A program made the position numbers and the translations under genes. DNA of 53,151 nucleotides from contig SVMB01000014.1 in assembly GCA_015067675.1 (NCBI GenBank), positions 1 through 53,151 on the forward strand. Direction: 5' to 3'. Under the pieces are notes generated by a model. It did not search any database, was not told the DNA's origin, and worked only from the letters and a program-made list of their open reading frames with translations. Source of the DNA: Oscillospiraceae bacterium (GTDB lineage Bacteria > Bacillota > Clostridia > Oscillospirales > QAMX01). This document shows positions 7,587 through 16,514 of the stretch, piece after piece (positions within the stretch are counted from its first letter, which is position 1; every line of letters begins with the position of its first letter).

Positions 7587-9161
7587 ATGGCTGTGAACCC
7601 AGAAATCAGCTTTGCCGATCAGCTCCCGAAGCCGGATCCGATTCCCGCCGGAGAACTCAATCCCCGCGCAGACGAGCTCAAGCAATACCGGGAAATGTTT
7701 TTCGATCCCCGCTATGACGGTTTTTCTCAGGATCTGGAATACCTCTGTCAGCTGCCCGCGTTTTCCAGTGCGCAGGTGGAAAGCTCCCGACTGGGCGTAG
7801 GCTTTGAGCTGCTGGATCATCGCACCGGCTACGATTTTCAAAAAGCCCTGCCCATCGCCCGGCAATCCGGTGTGAAGTGGGCACGTCTGCAGTCCGGCTG
7901 GCAGCGCGCGGAAAAAGAGCCCGGCAAGTACGATTTTGCATGGCTTGACGAGATCGTGGACGGGCTGCTGGACGCCGGTATCCGCCCCTGGTTCAGCCTC
8001 AGCTTCGGCAACGGCCTGTACATGGAAGGCGCCGAGCCGCTGCCGCCCCACGGCAACTATTTTTTCTCCCCCACCCGCTACGGCGAAAAGGGTATTCGCG
8101 GTTGGACCAACTACTGCCGTGCCATGGCCGAGCATTTCAAAACCCGTGTCTTTCACTGGGAGGTCTGGAACGAGCCCAATGCCGGTTTTCTGCGCAAGCC
8201 CAACATGGGCAAGGTCATCCAGGCAGAACCCCCGGAGGTCTACACGGAACTGGTCGCGCTGACCGCACAGGCGGTGCGCTCCGTCCAGCCCGAGGCAAAG
8301 ATCATCGCCGGTTCCATCTCCGGCTGCGCCATCTGCAACGAGTATATTCAGGGACTCTTTGACAGCGGCATTGCCGAGCACATCGACATCTTCTCCTATC
8401 ATCCCTATCAGGCAATCCCGGAGCTCTACTACGGCGAGCGTCTGCAGTTCATCCGTGACCTGATTGCCCAAAGCGGCCGCAATATCACCATCTGGCAGGG
8501 CGAAAACGGCAGACCCTCCGACTCGGCCATGCTCGGGCGCGGCTTCAAGAGTACCCAGGGTTCTCAGGCCCGGTATCTGACCCGGCGGTATCTGACGGAT
8601 CTGCGGCTGGATGTGGAGGTCAGCTCCTACTTTCTCATCTGCGACATCGGCAACGGCTACTTCCCCAACGGTCGGGTACACAGTCAGGGTGTGATTGACG
8701 CCACCGACCCGGAGAATTACCGTCCGAAGCTTGCTTTCCGCGCCATGCAGAGCTTTGCCTACCTCTTTGACTCCCGGACCACGCCGATGCATGCCTGCTT
8801 TGAACTCTATCCCCAGACCGGCTGGGGCATCAATACCCTGCCGCTGGAGGTTGCTTCCGGCCTGACCTGCGCTTTCCGCCGCGGAAATATCCCCCTCTTT
8901 GCCTACTATCATCCCACCCACATTGATGCCGACTGGCAGGTGACGCCGGTTCGCATTCAGACCTGGGTGCACGATTCCATGAAATTTGAAAAGCCCGTGC
9001 TCATCGACCCGATCACCGCCCGGGTCTACCGCATCAAACATATGACGCCCTGGTGTGACGGCAACTACGGCAATGTCCTGATCATCCCCCGGCTTCCGCT
9101 GCTGGACTATCCGCTGTTTGTAACCGACGCATCCCTTCTGGACGAGATCGGCCGTCCGTAA
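7587..9161 (+). CDS. Clan GH-A glycoside hydrolase (GH39-like)
   Basis: A 524-aa protein with a beta/alpha barrel of the retaining GH-A clan. VFHWEVWNEPN holds the acid/base Glu196 after strand 4, and TIWQGENGRPS holds the candidate nucleophile Glu306 after strand 7. The segments VGFELLDHRTGYDFQKALPIARQSGVKWARLQSGW and FSYHPYQAIPE are typical of GH39-type and related cellulase-like barrels. There is no signal peptide, so it probably cleaves imported oligosaccharides or glycosides. The start at 7587 has AAGGAGAG. The nucleoside hydrolase gene follows 40 bp later in the same direction and is probably co-transcribed. The family number and substrate are uncertain. Confidence 0.75.
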   Translation: MAVNPEISFADQLPKPDPIPAGELNPRADELKQYREMFFDPRYDGFSQDLEYLCQLPAFSSAQVESSRLGVGFELLDHRTGYDFQKALPIARQSGVKWARLQSGWQRAEKEPGKYDFAWLDEIVDGLLDAGIRPWFSLSFGNGLYMEGAEPLPPHGNYFFSPTRYGEKGIRGWTNYCRAMAEHFKTRVFHWEVWNEPNAGFLRKPNMGKVIQAEPPEVYTELVALTAQAVRSVQPEAKIIAGSISGCAICNEYIQGLFDSGIAEHIDIFSYHPYQAIPELYYGERLQFIRDLIAQSGRNITIWQGENGRPSDSAMLGRGFKSTQGSQARYLTRRYLTDLRLDVEVSSYFLICDIGNGYFPNGRVHSQGVIDATDPENYRPKLAFRAMQSFAYLFDSRTTPMHACFELYPQTGWGINTLPLEVASGLTCAFRRGNIPLFAYYHPTHIDADWQVTPVRIQTWVHDSMKFEKPVLIDPITARVYRIKHMTPWCDGNYGNVLIIPRLPLLDYPLFVTDASLLDEIGRP

Positions 9162-9201
9162 CCCCGAATTTGACAACACACCGAAACAGGAGGAATCATC
9201 C

Positions 9202-10119
9202 ATGACCATCGAGCAGCGCATCCGCAATCTACAGGTACCCGCCGGCCCCATCGACGTGGTACTGGACACCGATGCTTACAATGAAATTGACGACCAGTTC
9301 GCCATCGCCTATCTTCTGCGCTCCGGGGACCGGCTCAACACCAAGGCAATCTATGCAGCTCCCTTCTTCAACGCCCATTCCACAGGTCCCGAGGACGGGA
9401 TGCTTCGCAGCTACGACGAAATCATCAAGCTTTTAAAGCTCGCCGGTGAAGATGCCCGCATCAAGGATGTCTATCGCGGCAGCGTCCGCTACCTGCCGGA
9501 TGAAAAGACGCCGGTGGACTCAGATGCCGCCCGCGATCTGTGTGACCGTGCGATGAACTACAGCCCCGAAAAGCCGCTGTACGTGGTCGCCATCGGCGCC
9601 ATCACCAACATCGCCTCGGCGCTGCTGATGAAGCCTGAGATCGCGGAGCGCATCGTGGTGGTCTGGCTGGGCGGCACCGGTCTTGAGATCGGCCACAGCC
9701 GCGAGTTCAACATGCGGCAGGACGTGGCGGCGGCCCGTGTCGTGATGAGCAGCGGTGCACCGTTTGTCCAGCTTCCCTGCGCGGGCGTGGTCAGTGCATT
9801 CACCATTTCAAAGCCCGAGCTTCTCTACTGGCTGGCGGACAAGAATCCCCTTGCCGACTATCTGGCGCGCAACACAATCCGCGAAGCTGATGAATATGCC
9901 GCCGGCAAGCCCTGGACCAGAGTCATCTGGGACGTGACGGCCGTTGCCTGGCTGCTAAACGACGGCGGACGGTTCATGTCCACCCGGCTGATCCCAACGC
10001 CCATGCCGGAGTACGATGACCGCTACGGCGCCAATCCCGACGGCGATCTGATGTGCTATGTCTACTCCATCCACCGGGATGCGCTGATGGAGGATCTGAT
10101 CAACAAGCTGACAAAATAA
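9202..10119 (+). CDS. Inosine-uridine-type nucleoside hydrolase
   Basis: A 305-aa protein with the nucleoside hydrolase signature VVLDTDAYNEIDDQFAIAYLL (calcium-binding Asp cluster, canonical DTDxxxDDxxA), an IGAITNIASALLMKPE segment and the C-terminal IWDVTAVAWLLN with the last Ca-ligand Asp. The family hydrolyses the N-glycosidic bond of nucleosides to a base and ribose in the cytoplasm. The first motif has an extra Glu-Ile (YNEIDDQ), which is seen in relatives of uncertain substrate. The start at 9202 follows AGGAGG. Pairing with a glycosidase hints at a glycosylated or nucleoside-like substrate, which is inference. Confidence 0.85.
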   Translation: MTIEQRIRNLQVPAGPIDVVLDTDAYNEIDDQFAIAYLLRSGDRLNTKAIYAAPFFNAHSTGPEDGMLRSYDEIIKLLKLAGEDARIKDVYRGSVRYLPDEKTPVDSDAARDLCDRAMNYSPEKPLYVVAIGAITNIASALLMKPEIAERIVVVWLGGTGLEIGHSREFNMRQDVAAARVVMSSGAPFVQLPCAGVVSAFTISKPELLYWLADKNPLADYLARNTIREADEYAAGKPWTRVIWDVTAVAWLLNDGGRFMSTRLIPTPMPEYDDRYGANPDGDLMCYVYSIHRDALMEDLINKLTK

Positions 10120-10132
10120 CCCGCAAAGTCAA

Positions 10133-10170
10133 AACAGGCTGTGATGCAATGCATCACAGCCTGTTATTTT
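10133..10170. terminator. Intrinsic terminator after the nucleoside hydrolase gene
   Basis: AACAGGCTGTGATGC (10133-10147) pairs perfectly with 10151-10165, followed by ATTTT. It separates convergent genes. Confidence 0.8.
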
Positions 10171-10178
10171 CATGCAGC

Positions 10179-12212
10179 TTATGCCTTCACGCGGATGGTG
10201 TACACGCAGGGAGTATTGGGGGTGAATCGGTCAAAGCGGATGCGCACGGCATCGGACTTGGCCTCGTAGGGGATGACGAAATCCCTGGGCTCGGTGCCCT
10301 TTTCGCTGATTTCATGCATCACGCCGTCGATGGTGACCTGAATGTCAATGCTCTCGCCCTTGGTACCCAGGGTCAGCACGATGTCATTGGTGACGCCGGG
10401 CTTGACCTTGAGCTCATAGCTGAACCAGCCGTGGGTGTTGATCTGGCTGAAGCTCTTGCCGCGGTAGGTGCCGCAGATGCGATGGAGCTGGTCGTCCTCG
10501 ATGTAGGTGTCGGAGAAGTTGACTTCCTTCATCAGGCGATGGGCTTCCATACCGCCGCCGCAGACCACGAAGTCCACCAGACCTTCGGCTTCCAGCTTCT
10601 CAGTCTCGCGCTTCTCGATGCGGAAGCTGTCGGTGACTTCCTTCACCAGACCCGGCACGAAGTCGCGGCGCACGCTGGTGCTCAGAGAATCGCCGACGCT
10701 GCAGTAGTAGCGCTTGCCGACAACGAGATTGGCCTCGCGGTCGATGTCGAGGATGTTCTTGATGGCCTGGTTGAAGGCTTCCTCATAGGCGGGATCGCGG
10801 GTCTCAAAGTACTTGGCGTAGTTGAGGAAGATATGGGCCAGCTCACGCCAGAGGTGGGCGATGTAGCGGAGATTGGCAAAGCGGTACCAGATCTTGTCGT
10901 AGGCGTCGGGATCCATGCGCTTGCGCAGCTTCACAATCTCCTCGTAGAGGTGATCGGCATCACGCACGGCGCTGTCCTTCTCCTCGAGCACGCTCTCGAT
11001 GGAACCACGATCCCAGTTATTGGGGATGAACCACTCGCCGGAGACGATTTCGTAGTTATCCTTCATCATTTCGATGTAGAAATGGTTCTTGCAGTGGTTC
11101 AGGCGGGGGAAGGAGCTCAGTTCGCTGAACAGGAAGCCCTTGAGGTAGATGATACGGCTCAGGACGTCCTCGGTGGGCTCCATGATGGCGCGCACTTCCC
11201 TGGCAACGCCGGGATAGTTCTTCTCGAAGAAGGCATCGATGGCCTCATCCACGTCCTTACCCTGCATACAGGCGTTCATGATGTCCAGATTGACCTCGTT
11301 GACGCTGCCGAAGGGGATCTGGCCGTTACGGTCGATACGGTTGCAGTAGCCTACGGGCTTGAAGCCTTCGCAGTAGGCAAATTTCTCCATGATATGCTTG
11401 CGCAGCATCAGCGGCACGCGGCCCTTGCCGAAGAACTCGCCGAAGATGTCGGTCTCGACCATCATGGGGTTATTCTTGATCTTCTCAAAGAAGCGGTTAT
11501 GAGGCATGGTCAGGCTCCAGTCGAACTGGGTCCACTTATCCATGACCACCAGCTCGCCCGAGATGCTCTCATAAGCCTGCATCATCATCTCATAGTCTTC
11601 CTCCACGCTGGCGAAGGGACGCACGATGAGCTCCTTGCCCAGCTTGCGGCAGGAGTTGAAGAGGATCTCGGTGACGTACTTGACGCGGCCGATCTTGTCC
11701 AGCTTCTGATTCTTCAGGCGCAGCAGCGGAACCTTGGTCTCATGCAGGGTCAGGATGATACCAGCCATGTTGGGATAGGCGGCGAAGAAGTCCTCGATGC
11801 GGTTCTCGAGGAAGTCGCGCACCACGGGATGGGTGACTTCGATATCACCGTCGGAGTTGAGGATCTCGGGATACACGTCGGCGAAACCGTCGGGCAGGTC
11901 CAGCTCGTGATGCCACAGATAGACCTTCACACCGTGGGCAGCGGCCTTGTCGCAGCAGCGGTTGACGGCGTCGAGGCACATGTCAACGTATTCCTGATTC
12001 TTGGCAGCGTTGAACTGCGCATACTTACGGTAGGGGGTCATGCCGTCGATGTTACCCTTGACGTAGTCATGGGTGGGGCCGACGAGCTGCATATGGGTGA
12101 TGCCGTGCTCGATGGCGTAGTCGACGGTGTACATGAAGTATTCGTACTCCACGTCCACGGGATTGACAACGGCGATGCCGCGCACCATGTCGCGGTATTC
12201 AAACTTGCTCAC
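10179..12212 (-). CDS. Putative carbohydrate-active enzyme, alpha-glucuronidase-like TIM barrel
   Basis: A 677-aa protein that starts at a GTG (VSKFEYRDM) with GGAGG 9 nt upstream; the frame is open for 58 more codons but has no other good start. The middle resembles the barrel of GH67-type alpha-glucuronidases and GH20-like enzymes: KVYLWHHELDLP, a DFFAAYPNMAGIILTLHET segment with a candidate Glu, IVRPFAS, VVMDKWTQFDW. The last 100 residues (GTYRGKSFSQINTHGWFSYELKVKPG onward) look like a beta-sandwich, as found at the end of some GH127-type proteins. There is no signal peptide. I do not recognise the exact family, so glycosidase activity is inference from fold-like motifs and the surrounding genes. 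Stands alone on the minus strand. Confidence 0.6.
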   Translation of the reverse strand: MSKFEYRDMVRGIAVVNPVDVEYEYFMYTVDYAIEHGITHMQLVGPTHDYVKGNIDGMTPYRKYAQFNAAKNQEYVDMCLDAVNRCCDKAAAHGVKVYLWHHELDLPDGFADVYPEILNSDGDIEVTHPVVRDFLENRIEDFFAAYPNMAGIILTLHETKVPLLRLKNQKLDKIGRVKYVTEILFNSCRKLGKELIVRPFASVEEDYEMMMQAYESISGELVVMDKWTQFDWSLTMPHNRFFEKIKNNPMMVETDIFGEFFGKGRVPLMLRKHIMEKFAYCEGFKPVGYCNRIDRNGQIPFGSVNEVNLDIMNACMQGKDVDEAIDAFFEKNYPGVAREVRAIMEPTEDVLSRIIYLKGFLFSELSSFPRLNHCKNHFYIEMMKDNYEIVSGEWFIPNNWDRGSIESVLEEKDSAVRDADHLYEEIVKLRKRMDPDAYDKIWYRFANLRYIAHLWRELAHIFLNYAKYFETRDPAYEEAFNQAIKNILDIDREANLVVGKRYYCSVGDSLSTSVRRDFVPGLVKEVTDSFRIEKRETEKLEAEGLVDFVVCGGGMEAHRLMKEVNFSDTYIEDDQLHRICGTYRGKSFSQINTHGWFSYELKVKPGVTNDIVLTLGTKGESIDIQVTIDGVMHEISEKGTEPRDFVIPYEAKSDAVRIRFDRFTPNTPCVYTIRVKA

Positions 12213-12294
12213 AGTGAAAAACCTCCGGCTGATAATAGAGTATCTACAGTATACCACAATTACGTACATCTGACAAGAGCTTCCGGGCATGGTA

Positions 12295-12323
12295 AGAGCC
12301 CGCAGCATGGCGCTGCGGGCTCT
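12295..12323. terminator. Hairpin terminator downstream of DUF554
   Basis: AGAGCCCGCAGC (12295-12306) pairs with GCTGCGGGCTCT (12312-12323). The better T tract (GTTTTG) is on the plus strand, so activity in the minus direction is less certain. Confidence 0.55.
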
Positions 12324-12410
12324 GTTTTGTGCATGGATCCGTTTCAATTCTGCTGCCGTCTTCGGCGATGCCGGCGTGATATCCAACGTCCCACTGACAG
12401 CGGCTTTGTT

Positions 12411-13139
12411 TCAACCGTTTCCCATCATCAGCAGCCGGATCGCCCACCATGCCACCGGTACCAGAATCGCCGGGAGCATATTGAGCGTCTTGATGCGGTC
12501 CTTTACGAAGAAATTCATGCCGATGCAGATGATGATGGCAAAGCCGATGGCGCAGATCTGCGTCAGCAGCTCTCCCTGCAGCACCCCCTGCAGCGCACCG
12601 GCGCACAGCGTGATCGTGCCCTGATACACCAGGATCACCGCCGCCGAGGCGATGACGCCCGCGCCCATCGTCGCGCCCAGAATCATCGACGTGACGAAGT
12701 CCAGACCGGATTTGATGTAGAGCGTGGTGGCGTTGCCGCTCAGACCCTCCTGCAGTGCGCCGACAATCGCCATCGCGCCCACGCAGGTGATCAGCGTCGC
12801 GTTGACAAACCCCGCAGCAAAGCCGCCGCCGGAGCCGAAACGCTTCTCAAGGCCCTTTGCAAAGCCGTCCAGCCGGTCATCCAGCCGTAGAATCTCGCCG
12901 ATGAGGGTACCGACCACCAGGCTGATGATCAGAATCAGCTCACCCGACGAACCCAGAGCCGTGCCTTCCTTGACGGCGATCATGTTCGTCACCACGCCGC
13001 AGAGTCCCACCACGATGATCGAGATGCCCAGCGCCTTATTCACCGACGCCGCCCAGGAGTCGCGGATGCCTTTCTTCAGCAGCAGGCCGATGGCGCCGCC
13101 TGCTGCCACCGCCGCTGTATTGACCAGTGTACCGATCAT
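12411..13139 (-). CDS. DUF554 domain-containing membrane protein
   Basis: A 242-aa integral membrane protein with about seven hydrophobic helices and the DUF554 signatures. These are MIGTLVNTAAVAAGGAIGLLLKKGI at the start, SLVVGTLIGEILRLDDRLD and GFVNATLITCVGAMAIVGALQEGL, then LLTQICAIGFAIIICIGMNFF near the end. Members are widespread in Firmicutes (YdfK-like) and are thought to be transporters; no substrate is known. The start at 13139 has AGAGGGA. The promoter at 13174-13202 is well formed, so this is a single-gene unit divergent from the gene at 13336. Confidence 0.9.
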   Translation of the reverse strand: MIGTLVNTAAVAAGGAIGLLLKKGIRDSWAASVNKALGISIIVVGLCGVVTNMIAVKEGTALGSSGELILIISLVVGTLIGEILRLDDRLDGFAKGLEKRFGSGGGFAAGFVNATLITCVGAMAIVGALQEGLSGNATTLYIKSGLDFVTSMILGATMGAGVIASAAVILVYQGTITLCAGALQGVLQGELLTQICAIGFAIIICIGMNFFVKDRIKTLNMLPAILVPVAWWAIRLLMMGNG

Positions 13140-13173
13140 TTTGTTCCCTCTTTCCGAAGCTTTTTCGCAGATT

Positions 13174-13202
13174 ATTATAGCACCGCTTCCGGGATTTGTA
13201 CA
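13174..13202 (-). promoter_or_regulatory. Promoter of the DUF554 gene
   Basis: Minus strand: TGTACA (13202-13197), 17-bp spacer, TATAAT (13179-13174). Confidence 0.7.
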
Positions 13203-13266
13203 GAAGTTTTCCCCCATGCCGAGGAAAACTCCTGCGTGAACAGGCAAAAGAAGTTGCGGGAGGGAA

Positions 13267-13295
13267 TTGTGTTTTCAAGCCTTGAGTGGTATAAT
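13267..13295 (+). promoter_or_regulatory. Promoter of the gene at 13336
   Basis: TTGTGT (13267-13272), 17-bp spacer, TATAAT (13290-13295). Confidence 0.7.
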
Positions 13296-13335
13296 ATGAA
13301 AAATGTCATCAACCTCAGAAAGGGGATCTCTCCAT

Positions 13336-14433
13336 ATGAACAAACCCGATCTCGTACTTTTCAAGGAATACTGCAATGCCTCCGATGCCATGGTCGAGGC
13401 AGTCGCCCGCTGCTGGGAACAGGTCAAGGACCAGTCCATCATCATGGATGCCATGGACGCCGCCGCCGCTCATCTGCTTGCCCATCTGCAGACGGGTTAC
13501 GCCGGCCGCGTCATGGACAATGTCCGCGATTACATGAAGCTCTCCGGTCAGGACGACAGTGTGATCCAGGCGCTGTTTCTGGCTTTGATCCTGCCCGATT
13601 CTCTGGAAGCCATGCGCGCACTCGGCATCCCGGAAGACTGCATCAAGGATAATCTCCGCGACTTCTACAACTGGGAGCGCAATTATACTATGTACAATGG
13701 CGGCGCCATCGGTTATGAAAGCCTCGGTTGGATGCTGCCCCACTTTACCGGCGAGCTTGTGAAGCTGGGCAGACTGCAGTTTGTCCCCTCCTGCTGGGCT
13801 TTCCCCTACATGGTCTACCGCAACCGCGCCGACAACTCTCTGATCGCCCTTGCAAAGGCCGGTCTGGAGGTCACCACCGAAGGCTTCCGCGCAGGCGCCG
13901 GCGGCTTTGCCGATCCCGCGGTCTTCACCACTACCTGGGAGCAGACTGCCGAGTCCGTCACCGCCTATCCCGTTGACATGGTGAAGGCCGTCATCCTCGC
14001 AGAGCCCGTGACCATCACCTTTGCCGAGTATGAGCTCTTCCTCATGCCCGGCACCCCCGTCATTGACATCCATATTCCCGAGGAGGAGAATTTCTCTCCC
14101 GAACTGGTCGCAAAATCCCTGGATATGGCCCGTGAGTTCTACGCTGCCCGCGGTTCCAAGGCCAAGGTCTTTGCCTGTGACTCCTGGCTTCTTGACTACC
14201 AGCTCAGCACGGTCACCGCTCCCGGCAGCAACATCCGCAGCTTCATGGAGCGCTTCTCCAAGCTCCCCATGGACTTCGACCATCTGCAGATTCTGGAGCG
14301 CGTAATGGCCTTTGATCTGAAGCTTGAAGACCTCCCGGCGTTCGAGTGCCGCACCGGACTGCAGCGCCGCGTCAAGGAGCGTCTGCTCTCCGGCGGCAAG
14401 TTTGCCATCACCGGCGGCTTTATCCTTATATAA
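13336..14433 (+). CDS. Acyltransferase-like protein, paralogue of the 4800-5699 product
   Basis: A 365-aa cytoplasmic protein of the same NAT_N/GNAT_C-type family as the gene at 4800. Shared features in the same order are a predicted helical N-terminal half, GRLQF, GTPVIDIHIPEEE (compare GDLYISVHIPSSG), DSWLLDY, SNIRSFMERFSKLP and a C-terminal LERVMAFDL. In this paralogue the C-terminus extends about 60 residues further (LQRRVKERLLSGGKFAITGGFIL). It starts at ATG 13336 with AAGGGGA; an upstream in-frame ATG at 13303 lies too close to the -10 box. It is transcribed alone, bounded by its own promoter and terminator. The reaction is unknown. Confidence 0.65.
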   Translation: MNKPDLVLFKEYCNASDAMVEAVARCWEQVKDQSIIMDAMDAAAAHLLAHLQTGYAGRVMDNVRDYMKLSGQDDSVIQALFLALILPDSLEAMRALGIPEDCIKDNLRDFYNWERNYTMYNGGAIGYESLGWMLPHFTGELVKLGRLQFVPSCWAFPYMVYRNRADNSLIALAKAGLEVTTEGFRAGAGGFADPAVFTTTWEQTAESVTAYPVDMVKAVILAEPVTITFAEYELFLMPGTPVIDIHIPEEENFSPELVAKSLDMAREFYAARGSKAKVFACDSWLLDYQLSTVTAPGSNIRSFMERFSKLPMDFDHLQILERVMAFDLKLEDLPAFECRTGLQRRVKERLLSGGKFAITGGFILI

Positions 14434-14457
14434 GGTACATCTCCTGCGCAGTCTCGG

Positions 14458-14508
14458 GCTGCCCGATTTCCCGCGGAAAAAACCGTCCGTGAAAATCGGG
14501 CAGCTTTT
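14458..14508 (+). terminator. Intrinsic terminator
   Basis: GCTGCCCGATTT (14458-14469) pairs with AAATCGGGCAGC (14493-14504), followed by TTTT. Confidence 0.8.
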
Positions 14509-14510
14509 CC

Positions 14511-14539
14511 TTGCATTTTTCCCTCCCGGCGGTTATAAC
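14511..14539 (+). promoter_or_regulatory. Promoter of the GH101/129-like operon
   Basis: TTGCAT (14511-14516), 17-bp spacer, TATAAC (14534-14539). Confidence 0.65.
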
Positions 14540-14583
14540 TAAGTTATTAACTATTGTCTGACGATTCCAAGGAGGACTTCTGT

Positions 14584-16512
14584 ATGTACGAACTGAAAAA
14601 CGGCAGCACCTTTGTCCGCCTCAGCGACGATCTTGAGATGCTGGAATATGGCCGCGGTGATCTTGTTTACCGTACAGCTGCTCCCATCCGTCTGGACTGG
14701 ACCGGCATTCCGGTCGGACCCAACAACATGGGCAGAAAGGACGTCATTGCCACCGCCGACGCCATCCGCATCGATTTTGCCGACGTCACCTTTGCAGCGC
14801 GCTTTCCCGGCAACACCTACTGCCGTCCCGAGCCCCGTTTCACCCCCGATCTGCGCTTTTCCGTGACCCTGCGTCTGGACGGGGATGATCTCATCATCAA
14901 CGCCACACCCATCGAGAACATCGGCGACTGCAAGCTGCATCTGCTGCTGGCGCAGGGGCTGCTCCGTGCTTCCACCCAGGAAAAAGCCCAGCTTTACATC
15001 CCCTATCACTACGGCATGCGCTTTGATTTCCCCCGCAACGACACCTACTCCGCTGCCTACCAGCCCGGCGCTGCCTGGGCGCTGCCCGTGCACGGCATTT
15101 TCAAGCCCACCGGCGGCATCGGCGTCTGGTGCGAGGATCCCGACCGCGATTATGCCGTCAGCTACAACATGGATCGCGCCGGTACGGTCTCGGCTGTCTG
15201 CCGCGAGATCTACGACAGCCTGGCAAACGAGCCCCGCGAACTTCGCTTCATGCTCTTCGACGCAGGAAGCGACTTCCGCGACCTGTGCCGCCGCTGCCGC
15301 GAGCTGCGCATCGCCTCCGGCCGCTTCAAAACCCTCGAGCAGAAGGCCAAGGAACATCCCGTGGTCGGTGAGCTTCCCGGCACCGTCTTCTGGAAGCACA
15401 ACGTCTACTTCCGCGAGCGTCCCGCAGGCGTGGACAAGACCTGGAGCCTGTATGTCGGCCGTCCTGACTGGAACGAGACCGAGGGACTTCCCGGCAACTG
15501 GACTGCCGCCGAGGTCTTTGAAACCGCAAAGGAGCGCGGCTTTGACCGTGTAGCGGTATGCAACACCGGCTGGAACCGTGACGGCTACGACGCGGGCTAT
15601 CCCACCCGTCTCCCGGTCAATCCCGAACGCGGCACCAACGAGGATTTCCGCGAGGCTGCAAAAGCCGCGCAAAAGCTTTCTCCCGGCTACTTCCTCAACA
15701 TCCACGACAACTACATCGACGCCTATCGCGGCGAGGAATTTGATCCCGCCGACATGATGCAGGTTCTGCCCGGCAATCCCACCCTCGGCGGCGTCTGGCG
15801 CGGCGGGCAGGCCTGGCGGCTCTGTTCCGTCAGCGGCCTGAAGTTTGCAAAGCGCGATCTGCCCCGCATCGCCGAGCTTTCCGGCCCCGGCTGCATCTAC
15901 ATCGACGTCTCCGGCGGTGTCCCGCTCTATCCCTGCCATTCCCCGCTGCATCCCCAGACCAGACGGCAGGACTGGCTGACCAAGCGCGAAATGTTTGAGT
16001 TTGCCCGCGACACCATCGGCGCTCTCGCCGTCGAGGACTGCGGCACCGACCATTTTGCCGACGTGGTGGACATCGGCGCCTACGGCGCGCTGCACTTCTC
16101 CGGTCTTTCTCCCCGCGCCGACGGTCCCGTCCCGGTGCCGGTACCCATGTGGCAGATGGTCTACCACGACAGCGTACTCAACTACTTCGGCGAGGGATAT
16201 TCCCCTGTACACGGCTCGGAGTATCAGCTCTATCAGGCAATCCTCACCCTGCTGCCCACGGGCTTTGATGATCATTCCAGGCGTTTAAGCCTTGATCTGC
16301 GCTCCGCCTACTCTGCCGCCATGGTAGATTTCGAGACGCTCACCGACCACTATGTCACCATCGACGACGACGGCTCCTTCCACACCCACGGCGTCGTGCG
16401 TACCGCATTCTCCGACGGCACCGCAGTCATCGCAAACTTTGACGATGCGCCCTACGTATACGACGGCGAGGAAATCCCCGCCCGCGAGTATATCATCCGC
16501 CGGGAGAAGTAA
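14584..16512 (+). CDS. Putative glycoside hydrolase, DUF5696 / GH101-GH129-like
   Basis: A 642-aa protein: an N-terminal beta-sandwich of about 230 residues, then a barrel with FDRVAVCNTGWNRDGYDAGYPTRLP, GYFLNIHDNYIDAY, CIYIDVSGGVPLYPCHSP, LAVEDCGTDHFADVVD and a small C-terminal domain. Length and layout resemble intracellular GH129 alpha-N-acetylgalactosaminidases and the DUF5696/GH101-like group. The Asp of YIDVSGG and the Glu-Asp of AVEDCG are candidate catalytic residues by position, which is inference. The ATG at 14584 follows a near-perfect AAGGAGG. The metallophosphoesterase gene starts 2 bp after the stop codon, so the two are translationally linked. Family call moderate; activity not shown. 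Confidence 0.65.
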   Translation: MYELKNGSTFVRLSDDLEMLEYGRGDLVYRTAAPIRLDWTGIPVGPNNMGRKDVIATADAIRIDFADVTFAARFPGNTYCRPEPRFTPDLRFSVTLRLDGDDLIINATPIENIGDCKLHLLLAQGLLRASTQEKAQLYIPYHYGMRFDFPRNDTYSAAYQPGAAWALPVHGIFKPTGGIGVWCEDPDRDYAVSYNMDRAGTVSAVCREIYDSLANEPRELRFMLFDAGSDFRDLCRRCRELRIASGRFKTLEQKAKEHPVVGELPGTVFWKHNVYFRERPAGVDKTWSLYVGRPDWNETEGLPGNWTAAEVFETAKERGFDRVAVCNTGWNRDGYDAGYPTRLPVNPERGTNEDFREAAKAAQKLSPGYFLNIHDNYIDAYRGEEFDPADMMQVLPGNPTLGGVWRGGQAWRLCSVSGLKFAKRDLPRIAELSGPGCIYIDVSGGVPLYPCHSPLHPQTRRQDWLTKREMFEFARDTIGALAVEDCGTDHFADVVDIGAYGALHFSGLSPRADGPVPVPVPMWQMVYHDSVLNYFGEGYSPVHGSEYQLYQAILTLLPTGFDDHSRRLSLDLRSAYSAAMVDFETLTDHYVTIDDDGSFHTHGVVRTAFSDGTAVIANFDDAPYVYDGEEIPAREYIIRREK

Positions 16513-16514
16513 CG

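Noticed and set aside
10053-12890. A 945-codon open frame antisense to the 677-aa glycosidase-like gene and DUF554
   Set aside because: Same codon-bias effect; it spans two unrelated minus-strand genes and a terminator.
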